From assembly GCA_021324885.1 (NCBI GenBank), contig JAJPIF010000024.1, positions 62,001 to 126,000 of the forward strand: a stretch of 64,000 bases of DNA. Direction: 5' to 3'. The translations under genes were made by a program, and so were the position numbers. Below the pieces are notes generated by a model, which worked only from the letters and a program-made list of their open reading frames with translations, searched no databases and had not been told where the DNA came from. The DNA comes from Pseudomonadota bacterium. GTDB lineage: Bacteria > Desulfobacterota > Binatia > Binatales > Binataceae. Below are positions 8,901-19,480 of this stretch, in pieces; positions within the stretch are counted from its first letter, which is position 1; each line of letters begins with the position of its first letter.

Positions 8901-9839
8901 TCAGCCCGCCAGCACCTTGTCCATCGCCTCGACCAGTTCGCGGACATGATTGACGGAGCTGGCGAAAGCTTTTTTCTCCGCCTCGGTGAGATCGATCGGA
9001 ACGATTTTCTCGACTCCGCCACCGCCGATAATCACCGGTACCCCAGCGTACAGCCCCTTCACGCCATATTCGCCGTCCAGATAAGCAGCGGCGGGAAGGA
9101 CTTCCTTGCGGTCCAGGATGTAAGCCTCGACCATCCGATACACCGCCGAGCCGGCCGCATAATAAGATGACGTTTTCATCAGGTTGACGATCTCGGCGCC
9201 GCCGTCGCGGGTGCGCTTCTCGATCTCATCCAGGCGTCTGGGGTTAATCAGCTTCTCGATCGGTACCCCTCCCACGGTGGTGTAGCTGCGAACAGGCACC
9301 ATATCGTCGCCGTGCCCACCCAGCACCATCGCATGGACGCTTTCCACCGAAACCTTAAGCTCCTGGGCGATAAAGGTGCGGTAGCGGGCGGAATCCAGGA
9401 CGCCCGCCTGTCCGACGACCTGATGCCTGGGGAAGCCGGTTACGCGTTTGATCTGCGTGACCATCGCATCGAGCGGATTGGTGACGACGATCACGAAGGC
9501 GTCGGGCGCGTAATTTTTGATCGCTTCGCCCACCTGGTTCATTACGCCGGCGTTGATCTTGAGCAAATCGTCGCGGCTCATCCCCGGCTTGCGCGGCGAA
9601 CCCGAGGTGACTACGCAGCAGTCCGCCCCTTCGATTTCGCTGAAATCCAGTGTGCCGGTGACTTTCACGTCCACGCCCATCACCGGCGCGGATTCGAGCA
9701 TGTCGAGCGCCTTGCCCTGGGGCAGACCGTCGATAATGTCGTACAGGACGATATCGCCCAGTCCGCGCAGGAAGCACAGATGGGCGCAGGTGGCGCCCAC
9801 GTTGCCGGCACCGATGAATGCAATTTTTTTGCGCGTCAT
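8901..9839 (-). CDS. mdh: Malate dehydrogenase (LDH-like type)
   Basis: Oxidises malate to oxaloacetate with NAD. From ATG 9839 it is 312 residues and starts MTRKKIAFIGAGNVGATCAH, the nucleotide-binding glycine motif; an upstream in-frame ATG at 9875 would only add a basic tail. Asp in VLYDIIDGLPQGKALD indicates NAD preference. The substrate arginines lie in GSPRKPGMSRDDLL, and the catalytic histidine is in AMVLGGHGDDMVP. It is the first gene of mdh-sucCD-ndk. A nested hairpin region lies upstream of the start. Confidence 0.96.
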   Translation of the reverse strand: MTRKKIAFIGAGNVGATCAHLCFLRGLGDIVLYDIIDGLPQGKALDMLESAPVMGVDVKVTGTLDFSEIEGADCCVVTSGSPRKPGMSRDDLLKINAGVMNQVGEAIKNYAPDAFVIVVTNPLDAMVTQIKRVTGFPRHQVVGQAGVLDSARYRTFIAQELKVSVESVHAMVLGGHGDDMVPVRSYTTVGGVPIEKLINPRRLDEIEKRTRDGGAEIVNLMKTSSYYAAGSAVYRMVEAYILDRKEVLPAAAYLDGEYGVKGLYAGVPVIIGGGGVEKIVPIDLTEAEKKAFASSVNHVRELVEAMDKVLAG

Positions 9840-9957
9840 AAAAAGCCTCGTCAAAGGTCGGGGCGGTTTAAGCAAGACTTATCAACCAGCCATCCGTTAG
9901 TCAGTACAACTTAAACCCGCATGAGCAAAGACCCGCCTGCGTTCAGCCTCTTTGGCA

Positions 9958-10016
9958 GCAGAGTTGCGAATTGCCGGAGCTATTTTTGCAGAAACGGCAG
10001 GTGGGTCAAACTCTGC
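9958..10016. repeat. Nested inverted repeat upstream of mdh
   Basis: Outer arms gcagagtt (9958-9965) and aactctgc (10009-10016) are exact complements. Inside them tgccg (9972-9976) pairs with cggca (9995-9999). The element lies in the 193-base gap between the preceding secreted-protein gene and mdh, so on the minus strand it would be part of the mdh leader or the 3' end of the upstream transcript. It could be a processing or termination structure. No T-run follows. Confidence 0.4.
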
Positions 10017-10032
10017 CCTCGGCAGCCGAAAT

Positions 10033-10500
10033 TTATTTGGCGGACTTGACTGCCAGGTTTACGTCGCAGGCACCGCCGGAGGCGCCGTAGCAGAGATTGG
10101 TGAGGGTGCCGGGGACGTCGGTCTGGTTGGCCGGGCCGGGGCAAATCCAATGTCCGCCCGAACTGTAGAGCGCCACCGCAAAAAACTGGCCGGCATCCAG
10201 GTTGTCGCTGGCGTGACGATGGCCGGGGCCGAGGTCGTAGGAATTGGATATGGTGAAACCGTCATGACCGCCGGAGGGATCGAATTTCATTAAAAAAACC
10301 TGCCATCGGCGGTTGTCATGCCTGCTCATGTCGATGTGCGCGGGGCCCGAAGTGGAAAAGACCGGCTTGTCGCGGCACAGCCATGGCCGCGGCTCAGTGG
10401 CGCGCGCGGTGCCGCACACGACTGCACTCACCATCAAGGCGCAAAACCATCCGAACAACCTGATCAGCCGCAACTGTGAACACTCATCCTGGCCTGCCAT
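10033..10500 (-). CDS. Small secreted protein of unknown function
   Basis: A 155-residue protein with an N-terminal hydrophobic signal (LFGWFCALMVSAVVCGTARA) and a mature part containing several cysteines (PWLCRDKP, HWICPGPAN, TNLCYGASGGACDVN) that could form disulfides in the periplasm. The aromatic/histidine segment RWQVFLMKFDPSGGHDGF has no family match I recognise. The start at 10500 overlaps the mutase stop by 17 bases, suggesting co-transcription, although a functional link is doubtful. An internal ATG before MVSAVVCG is an alternative start. Confidence 0.65.
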   Translation of the reverse strand: MAGQDECSQLRLIRLFGWFCALMVSAVVCGTARATEPRPWLCRDKPVFSTSGPAHIDMSRHDNRRWQVFLMKFDPSGGHDGFTISNSYDLGPGHRHASDNLDAGQFFAVALYSSGGHWICPGPANQTDVPGTLTNLCYGASGGACDVNLAVKSAK

Positions 10501-12454
10501 CTTGTCTTCCCTCCTGAGCCGCTACTGCGAGCACGCGCTCCACAATATCATGGAGCATCGCATCATGCGGTGTGAACACCGCCTTGACGCCCAAATTGGT
10601 CAAAGCGGCGCGGTCGCGTTCGGGAATGATGCCGCCGATTATGACGCTGACGTGTTGCGCGTTATGGCGACGCAGCAGCTCCATGATCTCGGCGGCAATC
10701 GTCAGATGCGCTCCGGCCATACTGCTGACGCCGAGGATTTCCGCGTCTTCCTGCAACGCAGTCTCGACCAGTTGTGCCGGGGTCTGCTTGAACCCCGCGA
10801 TTATCACTTCCATCCCGGCCTGGCGGCAGGCATGCGCCAGCAGCTTGACCGCGTTGACATGTCCGTCAAGTCCGGCCTTGCCCAGCGCGATTCGGACGGG
10901 CCGCCTTGCCTTGGGCACGCGCAGCATCTGCATCGCGCCGGCGCTGTCCAGCACGGGGGGCGTGTAGCGTCCGCGCGTCGCGCGTTCCAGTGACTGCGTC
11001 CATTCCCCTACCGTGGCGCCCGCCCGCGCCATTTCCAAAGTCGCTTCCATTATGTCGGATTGCGCCGCCGCGGCGCGTTCGAGTTTGTCGCGCGCCGAAG
11101 CCACGGCGCCATTATCGCGCCTCGATCGCCATTGCCGGAGATCGTCGATTCTCCGCGCTTGCGCCGCAGCCTGCGCGGCAACGTCATCCTGCGCGGGTTC
11201 GACGGCGGCAAGGCCAATCTCGCCGGTGAAGGCGTTGACCCCGACCTGGATGATCTCGCCTGCCTCCAGCCTCGCCTGGCGTTCGGTCAGCCGGCGCGTG
11301 AGCTGGCCGCTGATGATCTCGATGGCGCGCTGGTAGCCGGCCTGCCGCAGTTCCATCGCGATCGCGCGGGCGCGATCGGCGATCTCGGCGGTTTGCGCCT
11401 CGATTATTTTGCTGCCCTCGAAAATATCGCCATAGCGGGCCACTTCGGTTTCGTACATGAGAATTTGCTGCGTGCGCAGGCTGAGGAGCTGTTCGGCCTG
11501 ATCGGGCAGACCCAGCGCCTCGCGGAAGCCCGGAAGCTGAAGCGCGTTGACGCGGGCGTTGGCCGAGAGCACCACCGGCAGCGCCTCGTAAGCGATGCGC
11601 ACGATATTGATTTCGGGCTGCTGCGCAGTCAGCGTCAGTGAACGCACCTGGCATCCGGCGCGGAAGGCAACGCCCGGGATTGCGTATTCGTGCGCGCACA
11701 AATCGCGCCAGAGTTGGAAGTACGCGCGCACCTTACAAATCTCGGGCACCAGTTCGATGCCGCTGTTGATAAAGAACGAGATGCGCCGGACGGTCTGCTC
11801 GAACGCGGCGGGTGCAAGATGCGGCCGCAGCGCGTCGAGAATCATCATGGCGTTGCCGAACGCGTACCCGATCTCCTCGGCGGGCGTGGCGCCGCTTTCC
11901 ATATAATGATAGCCGCAGCAATTGATCGGGTTCCAGTTGGGCACCCGTTCAACGCAAAAGCGAATCAGTTCGGTGGAAAGCCGCAGAGAAACTTCGGGCT
12001 GGAATATGGAGGTGCCGCGCGCGACGTATTCCTTGAGCAGATCGTTCTGGGTGGTGCCGCGCAGCTTGTCCCACGGCACCCCGCGTTTTTCCGCGACCAC
12101 CAGATACAGCGCCAGCAGCCACGGAGCGGTGGCGTTGATCGTCATCGAGGTGTTGATCGCGCCGAGGTCGATCCCCTCGAACAACGCGTCCATGTCCTGC
12201 CAATGGCTGACCGACACGCCCGCCTTGCCGACCTCGCCGCGCGCAATCGGGGCGTCGCAGTCATAACCGTTTTGCGTGGGCAGGTCGAACGCGATCGAGA
12301 GTCCACGCTGACCCTGTTTAAGGTTTTCATGAAACCGCCGATTGGCCTGTACGGCATCGCCGAATCCGGCATAGGTGCGGATAATCCAGGGCTCGCGCGG
12401 CGGAGCTTGTTGAGTGCCGCCAGCCGCAGGGGATGCTGGTTTGGGATTGGACAT
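10484..12454 (-). CDS. B12-dependent acyl-CoA mutase (methylmalonyl/ethylmalonyl-CoA mutase family)
   Basis: Adenosylcobalamin-dependent carbon-skeleton mutase, with substrate barrel (about 20-500) and B12 domain (about 515-650) in one 656-residue chain. Tyr28 (TYAGF) and Arg158 (SLRLS) align with the residues that hold a carboxylated substrate in methylmalonyl-CoA mutase, so isobutyryl-CoA mutase is less likely. Several blocks recall ethylmalonyl-CoA mutase from memory (NTSMTINATAPWLLALY, WNPINCCGYHYMESGAT, GKAGLDGH, IIGGIIPE). The cobalamin motif DxHxxG reads D530-G-H532-V-N-A535, with Ala replacing the final Gly. The reactivating chaperone MeaB is encoded at 59722-60714. The true substrate is open. 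Confidence 0.88.
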   Translation of the reverse strand: MSNPKPASPAAGGTQQAPPREPWIIRTYAGFGDAVQANRRFHENLKQGQRGLSIAFDLPTQNGYDCDAPIARGEVGKAGVSVSHWQDMDALFEGIDLGAINTSMTINATAPWLLALYLVVAEKRGVPWDKLRGTTQNDLLKEYVARGTSIFQPEVSLRLSTELIRFCVERVPNWNPINCCGYHYMESGATPAEEIGYAFGNAMMILDALRPHLAPAAFEQTVRRISFFINSGIELVPEICKVRAYFQLWRDLCAHEYAIPGVAFRAGCQVRSLTLTAQQPEINIVRIAYEALPVVLSANARVNALQLPGFREALGLPDQAEQLLSLRTQQILMYETEVARYGDIFEGSKIIEAQTAEIADRARAIAMELRQAGYQRAIEIISGQLTRRLTERQARLEAGEIIQVGVNAFTGEIGLAAVEPAQDDVAAQAAAQARRIDDLRQWRSRRDNGAVASARDKLERAAAAQSDIMEATLEMARAGATVGEWTQSLERATRGRYTPPVLDSAGAMQMLRVPKARRPVRIALGKAGLDGHVNAVKLLAHACRQAGMEVIIAGFKQTPAQLVETALQEDAEILGVSSMAGAHLTIAAEIMELLRRHNAQHVSVIIGGIIPERDRAALTNLGVKAVFTPHDAMLHDIVERVLAVAAQEGRQDGRPG

Positions 12455-12552
12455 GATGCCTCAAAGCACCTCTTCATCGCAGAATTTCATGTTCTGCCTG
12501 TCTTTGGTAGTAGGGCGTCCCGCTCTTCTACCGCAACATTTGGCGGTAGCCG

Positions 12553-13494
12553 CTATTTCGCGGCGCAAGCGTTGCGGGGTTCAGTGCTGAGTTCGGCGGC
12601 GAGGCGGGCCATCAAGGCGGGCCCGGAGAATTCGCTGAAGTCGGGCAGAGGCAGGATTGGGCATCGCACCCGGGATTGCAGGATTTTCAGCGCGCGGCGG
12701 GTTTCGGCTTGCTGGGCGAGCCCTGCGGAAGCGACGGCGCAGATGTATTTGGCCTGCGCGCGCCCCCGCATCGCGGCCGAATTTTTGAGCCGGGTCAGGT
12801 CGGCGGGCGTGAAGCCGGCCGGGTTGTGGCGGTTCAAAACGACCGCGGCGAGCGGGATTTCCAGGCGGGCCAGTTCAGCGCTGTTCTCCACCGTCTCGGC
12901 GACCGCCATCGGTTCAGGCGTGGTAACCGCGATGACGGCGCAGCGCTGCGGATCGCGCAGCAGGGCGCCGATATTGCTGGCCTCGCGGCCGACCACGCTG
13001 GTGCCAAAGGTTTCGTGCGCCGCAAACGGCATCCGTAAAAGGCTCAGCGCGTGACCGCTGGAGGGCGCATCAAAGATGATCGTCTGCCAATTCGGCGTCG
13101 CTTTTTTTTCACTGGTCGCTTCATAATAAATCTTTCCCAGCATCATCAATTCGCGCAGACCGGGTGCTGCCTGGACGAAGTACTGATAAAACCTGCTGGA
13201 CGCTACCGCGTGAAAAATCGCGCGCGATGGAATTACCAGTTTCAGGTATTCGTCCAGCGCATGCCCGCCCTCCAGGACCATCACCGAAAGGTTGGGTGAC
13301 ACCACGATCGGCGAAAACGAGGCGCGCGATCCCAGCAATGCCGCCATCGGCGCCCGCCCATCTGATTCCATCGCCAGCGTTGGACCTTTGCGCCGCGCCG
13401 ACAGCCATGCGATCGCCGCACTCAGCGTGGTTTTACCTACCCCGCCTTTGCCGAGGAGGAAGAGGACGCGGCGGCGCAGCAGCGCGTCGAGCAT
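12553..13494 (-). CDS. ArsA-like P-loop ATPase
   Basis: A 313-residue single-domain member of the ArsA/Get3 family of the SIMIBI NTPases. The deviant Walker A GKGGVGKTT (15-23) follows a short N-terminus, and DAPSSGHALSLLRMP is the switch-type region with the DxPPTGHTLRLL pattern altered to DAPSSGH. The arsenite-binding cysteines of true ArsA are not evident, so a role in arsenic efflux is doubtful. It is transcribed between fabH and the mutase. Such stand-alone ATPases often accompany membrane-protein or metabolic genes without known function. No Shine-Dalgarno sequence is visible because the upstream DNA is pyrimidine-rich on this strand. Confidence 0.82.
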   Translation of the reverse strand: MLDALLRRRVLFLLGKGGVGKTTLSAAIAWLSARRKGPTLAMESDGRAPMAALLGSRASFSPIVVSPNLSVMVLEGGHALDEYLKLVIPSRAIFHAVASSRFYQYFVQAAPGLRELMMLGKIYYEATSEKKATPNWQTIIFDAPSSGHALSLLRMPFAAHETFGTSVVGREASNIGALLRDPQRCAVIAVTTPEPMAVAETVENSAELARLEIPLAAVVLNRHNPAGFTPADLTRLKNSAAMRGRAQAKYICAVASAGLAQQAETRRALKILQSRVRCPILPLPDFSEFSGPALMARLAAELSTEPRNACAAK

Positions 13495-13496
13495 CA

Positions 13497-13638
13497 GGAG
13501 TGAGGGGAGAGCAGTGAGAAGGAGAGGTAGAGAAACGAGAAATGAGAAATGAGAAAAGAGAGAGGAAAAGGGGAGCGCGTTTTATGCCCGTCTTTTCTCA
13601 TTTCGCGCTTCTCTTTTCTGCTCTCACTCCTCACTCCT
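13497..13638. repeat. Large purine/pyrimidine inverted repeat
   Basis: The left half is almost all purines on the plus strand and the right half almost all pyrimidines. Exact paired arms include aggagtgagg (13497-13506) with cctcactcct (13629-13638), and gaaatgagaaaag (13546-13558) with cttttctcatttc (13592-13604). It fills the gap between fabH and the ArsA-like gene. Related purine words recur near 3526-3560 and 45255-45345. It could be a degenerate mobile repeat or an intrinsic fold affecting the fab transcript. Confidence 0.6.
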
Positions 13639-13656
13639 CTTGCCTCATTCTCATCG

Positions 13657-14634
13657 CTACCAGCGCAGCAGGCTCGCGCCCCAGGTCAGGCCGCCGCCGC
13701 AGGCGTTGAGCAGGACCAGATCATTGTCGCCGAAGCGGCCAGCTTCCAAAGCTTCATCGAGCGCGATCGGAACTGAGGCGGCGGAGGTGTTGCCGTAGCG
13801 CTCGAGATTGACGAAGACCTTGTCATAGGGGAGGCCGAGGCGGTCGGCGACAGCGTTGAGGATGCGGATATTGGCCTGATGGGGAATAACGACGCGGACA
13901 TCGGCCAGGGTAAAGCCAGCGCGTTCGACCACCTGGCGGGTGATATCGGCCATGCTCTTGACGGCAATTTTGAACAGTTCGGGACCGCGCATTTTGAGCG
14001 TGTCGGCAACGTCGCGGCGCCATTCAGAATCGGCGCTGGCGCGGACTCCAGTGGCGCGCAGCGACAGCAGATCCCACGCTTCACCCGCCGACCGTAGCAG
14101 CGTTTCCAGCACGCCGCGCGGACCCGGCTCGCTGACCATGACCGCAGCTCCGGCGCCGTCGCCAAACAACACCGCCGTGCGGCGATCACCCCAGTCAACC
14201 ATCGTGGAGAGGGCGTCAGCGCCGATTACCAGAACTTTCTTCCACACTCCCGCCCGCATCGAATTATCGGCGACCGACAGCGCGAAGACGAAGCCCGAAC
14301 AGGCCGCGGCGACGTCGAAGGCTGGAATCGAAGTGACTCCCAAGGTGCGCTGGACCTGGCAAGCGAAGGACGGGAACGCGTACTCCGAAGACACCGTACC
14401 GGCAATAATCGCATCGAGTTCGCCGGCCTTAATCCCGGCCTTGTCCAGCGCGTGACGGCTGGCCTCAGTCGCGATATCCAGCAGCGATTCGCCAGTGCGC
14501 ATCAGATAGCGGCTGGAAATTCCGGTGCGCGAACGGATCCATTCGTCGGACGTATCAAGTTGGCGTTCAAGGTCCTGATTGCTGAACGAGACCGGCGGAA
14601 CGGCCCGCCCCGTGCCGATAATTCGTGAGCCCAT
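13657..14634 (-). CDS. fabH: 3-oxoacyl-ACP synthase III
   Basis: Starts fatty-acid synthesis by condensing acetyl-CoA (or another acyl-CoA) with malonyl-ACP. The catalytic triad is visible: Cys112 in DVAAACSGF, His in VIPHQANIRIL, and Asn in ERYGNTSAAS. Length is 325 residues, normal. It follows fabF by 11 bases and so is probably co-transcribed with it. The acyl-primer pocket cannot be judged from sequence alone, so a branched or unusual primer is possible. Confidence 0.95.
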   Translation of the reverse strand: MGSRIIGTGRAVPPVSFSNQDLERQLDTSDEWIRSRTGISSRYLMRTGESLLDIATEASRHALDKAGIKAGELDAIIAGTVSSEYAFPSFACQVQRTLGVTSIPAFDVAAACSGFVFALSVADNSMRAGVWKKVLVIGADALSTMVDWGDRRTAVLFGDGAGAAVMVSEPGPRGVLETLLRSAGEAWDLLSLRATGVRASADSEWRRDVADTLKMRGPELFKIAVKSMADITRQVVERAGFTLADVRVVIPHQANIRILNAVADRLGLPYDKVFVNLERYGNTSAASVPIALDEALEAGRFGDNDLVLLNACGGGLTWGASLLRW

Positions 14635-14645
14635 AATCCGTCCTG

Positions 14646-15902
14646 TCAGTCTGCGTTGTGGGGCCTGAAGGCCAGGGTCGTGTTGGTGCCGCCAAATCCG
14701 AATGAATTATTCAGGGCCAGCCGGATTTTTGCCGGGCGCGGATGGTTGGGCACGTAGTCCAGGTCACATTCGGGATCGGGATAGTCGTAGTTAATCGTCG
14801 GCGGAATCATCTGCCGCTGCACCGCCAGCGCGGTGAACACCGACTCGACGGCGCCGGCGGCCCCCAGCAGATGGCCGGTCATCGACTTGGTTGAACTGAC
14901 GGCAATCCGCGCCGCATGCTCGCCGAAGACCTGCTTGATCGCCTGGGTCTCGGCCAAATCACCCTGCGGGGTCGAGGTGCCGTGAGCGTTGATATAATCG
15001 ACTTCAGCTGGATCCAGGTCGTCGTCCATCAGGCACATCCGCATGCAGCGCGCGGCGCCCTCGCCGTTGGGTGATGGAGCGGTGATATGATGCGCGTCGC
15101 CGTTGGCGCCATAGCCGACAATCTCGGCGATGATCGGCGCTCCCCGTTTCAAAGCGCGCTCGCGTTCCTCCAGGATCAAGGCGGCGCCGCCGTCGGCCAT
15201 CACAAAGCCGTCGCGTTCGCGATCGAATGGACGGCTGGCGCGTTCGGGTTCGTCATTGCGGGTTGAGAGCGCGCGCATTACCGCGAATCCACCCAGACCC
15301 AGCGGCGTCAGCGCGGCTTCGGTACCGCCGGTGATAGCGGCATTGAGGTAGCCCTGGCGGATCATCCGGTAAGCCTCACCGATCGCATGGCTGCCCGAGG
15401 CGCAAGCGCTGGTTGTGGCGAGATTGATGCCCTTGGCGCCATATTTAATCGCGATATTGCCGGGGGCCAGATTGCTGATGAGTTTGGGAATAAAGAATGG
15501 CGTGACCCGCTTGAGTCCCGACGCGATGAAGGTTTTATGGATTTCCTCGATCGTAATCAGGCCGCCGATCCCAACTCCGAAGATGACCCCGATCAACGGC
15601 GCCTCCTCTTCGTCGAATTTCAGTCCGGACTGCTGCATCGCCTGCTCGGCGGTGGCCATCGCGTACTGGATGAAGGGGTCCATCTTTTTGATTTCTTTTT
15701 TCTCGATCCAATCCTCGGGATTGAAATCGCGCACTTCGCCGGCGATTTTGGTGGGGAAATCGGAGACGTCGAACCCCTCGATCAATCGGATGCCCGAGCG
15801 TCCTGCCATCAGGGCCTCCCAATTCTTTTCCACACCGGTGCCCAGCGGAGTTAGGAGTCCGACTCCTGTTATCACCACCCGGCGGTCCAAAATTCGTCTC
15901 AT
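14646..15902 (-). CDS. fabF: 3-oxoacyl-ACP synthase II
   Basis: Elongating ketosynthase of type II fatty-acid synthesis. From ATG 15902 it has 418 residues beginning MRRILDRRVVITGVGLLTPL. The frame stays open up to 16109, but that extension has no homology features, and GGAGG lies about 12 bases before 15902. Catalytic residues are Cys167 (TSACASGSHA), His in NAHGTSTPQGD and His in STKSMTGHLLGAAG. No acpP or fabG is adjacent; the group continues only with fabH. Confidence 0.95.
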   Translation of the reverse strand: MRRILDRRVVITGVGLLTPLGTGVEKNWEALMAGRSGIRLIEGFDVSDFPTKIAGEVRDFNPEDWIEKKEIKKMDPFIQYAMATAEQAMQQSGLKFDEEEAPLIGVIFGVGIGGLITIEEIHKTFIASGLKRVTPFFIPKLISNLAPGNIAIKYGAKGINLATTSACASGSHAIGEAYRMIRQGYLNAAITGGTEAALTPLGLGGFAVMRALSTRNDEPERASRPFDRERDGFVMADGGAALILEERERALKRGAPIIAEIVGYGANGDAHHITAPSPNGEGAARCMRMCLMDDDLDPAEVDYINAHGTSTPQGDLAETQAIKQVFGEHAARIAVSSTKSMTGHLLGAAGAVESVFTALAVQRQMIPPTINYDYPDPECDLDYVPNHPRPAKIRLALNNSFGFGGTNTTLAFRPHNAD

Positions 15903-16015
15903 CGAGCCCGAAGCCCTCCACTTTAATCCATCAGGATTTTCTATCATTGATCCTGCCCCGTCGATATACCTGCGGCGTGGCATCCCTGACCGGCCTTGAT
16001 AAGAGGCCGGCACCA

Positions 16016-16396
16016 GTGAAAAGATTGAATGTGGCCAGCTTATCACAATCGGATTCTTTTCTTCAGCTAATCGATCGGCTCGGCGAGCTCGAGGTCGTGA
16101 TCGGTCCACAGGCCCGTCCCGCGGTCGCCGAGGTTCGCAATCTCTTGCGCGAAGCCGCCGCTGCGCGCCAACGGGGCGACGTGCCGGGAGCCCTGGGGAT
16201 TATCAGCGCGGCGATGCAACGTTTGGCGGCGCTGGCCGGCGGCGTGGACGGCGAGGAAGGAGCGATGATGCGCGCGATTTCGGCCAGCTTTGCACAATCC
16301 CTGGGCGCGGGCGACAAGGGCGGCGCCAAGCGGGCGTTGGAAACGATGCGAATCAAGGCCGGAGATTGTACGAAAAAAGAAGACCCGGACTGGTGA
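16016..16396 (+). CDS. Small helical protein of unknown function
   Basis: About 126 residues from GTG 16016 (GTG 16031 is equally possible). It is divergent from fabF and followed by tkt. The sequence is amphipathic-helical and alanine-rich: FLQLIDRLGELEVVIGPQARPAVAEVRNLLREAAAARQRGDVPGALGIISAAMQRLAAL, then a second helical stretch ending ALETMRIKAGDCTKKEDPDW. The low-complexity bias and regular heptads argue for a real soluble protein. No family or function is recognised. Confidence 0.6.
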   Translation: MKRLNVASLSQSDSFLQLIDRLGELEVVIGPQARPAVAEVRNLLREAAAARQRGDVPGALGIISAAMQRLAALAGGVDGEEGAMMRAISASFAQSLGAGDKGGAKRALETMRIKAGDCTKKEDPDW

Positions 16397-16592
16397 CCCG
16401 ACTTTGCTGAATACCTGGCCCACCCGACCTACAACTTAATTAGAGGAGCTGATCAGCCGGGGTTTGGCCAGAGTTCCGCCGCTCCCGATGTTGAAAACAC
16501 GCGGGAGCGCGTCTTGCTTCCCGGCTCCTTTCTAAGCATTTTTCCAGAGCGACTTCAAAGCTTAAGCTTCGGGCGCCCGTCAGGAGGAAGTG

Positions 16593-18650
<2,058 letters not shown>

Positions 18651-18698
18651 GAGAGGTCGATAGTTTGGCGCCCGGGTTTCATTCAGCATCTTTCAGAT

Positions 18699-19439
18699 AT
18701 GAGTAAGCCGGAAATTGTAGTTCTAAATGATTACGAAGCCCTGGCGGTGCGGGCGGCGGAAGAGATCGTGCACATATCCGGCGAGGCGATTTGCACGCAC
18801 GGTCAGTTCACGCTGTGTCTGACCGGGGGCAACACCCCCGCCGGTGTGTACACCCTGATCGCCACCCGCTTTCAGTTGAGCGTGGATTGGAATGCCGTGC
18901 ATCTGTTCTGGGGCGACGAGCGATGCGTGCCGCCCGACCATCCGGCCAGCAATTTCGCGATGGCCAATCGCACGATGCTGTCCAGATTGAATCTTAATGC
19001 GAGTCAGATTCATCGGATACGCGGCGAGGACGAAGCGGAAATCGCGGCCGCAAAATACGAAAAAGACCTGGTTGAATTTTTCTCATTGGAGGAGGGCGAG
19101 TTCCCGTGCTTTGACCTGGTCTTGCTCGGTCTGGGCGAGAACGTTCACATCGCGTCGCTGTTTCCGGGAAATCCCGCCATTCACGAAAACCGCCGCCTCG
19201 CGGTCGCCGTCGAGGTCGACGCGCCGCAGCCGCGCCGTATTTCGCTCACGCCGCCGGTGCTCAACCATGCCGCCCGCGTCATGTTTATCGTGTCGGGCGC
19301 CAACAAGGCCGAGGCGGTCAAGCTGGCTCTGGAGGGCCCGCGCGATATAGATCGGTACCCTGCGCAACTTATCGATCCCGACCGCACAGAAGTCATGTGG
19401 CTGCTGGATCGCCCGGCCGCAAGCCAGATCAAATTGTAA
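18699..19439 (+). CDS. pgl: 6-phosphogluconolactonase
   Basis: Hydrolyses 6-phosphogluconolactone in the oxidative pentose phosphate pathway. 246 residues of the NagB-like fold, with LCLTGGNTPAGVYTLIA and FWGDERCVPPDHPASNF. The usual third motif GxGxDGHTASLFPG reads LGLGENVHIASLFPG: the conserved Asp-Gly before the active-site His is replaced by Asn-Val, while the His is retained. Activity is probably kept but merits a check. Paired with tkt. Confidence 0.88.
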   Translation: MSKPEIVVLNDYEALAVRAAEEIVHISGEAICTHGQFTLCLTGGNTPAGVYTLIATRFQLSVDWNAVHLFWGDERCVPPDHPASNFAMANRTMLSRLNLNASQIHRIRGEDEAEIAAAKYEKDLVEFFSLEEGEFPCFDLVLLGLGENVHIASLFPGNPAIHENRRLAVAVEVDAPQPRRISLTPPVLNHAARVMFIVSGANKAEAVKLALEGPRDIDRYPAQLIDPDRTEVMWLLDRPAASQIKL

Positions 19440-19480
19440 TAATCGCGCGAGACCATACCGCCCTGATGGCGCCATTCCCT

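Noticed and set aside
7940-8953. 337-residue plus-strand frame opposite sucC
   Set aside because: Reverse-strand shadow of the intact sucC gene in GC-rich DNA.
9952-9967. Sigma-54-like TTGGCAG...TTGC with GG-N10-GC spacing
   Set aside because: Points to the plus strand, where no gene follows, and it is part of a hairpin.
11690-13054. 454-residue plus-strand frame opposite the mutase and ArsA-like genes
   Set aside because: Overlaps two real genes on the other strand; no family features.
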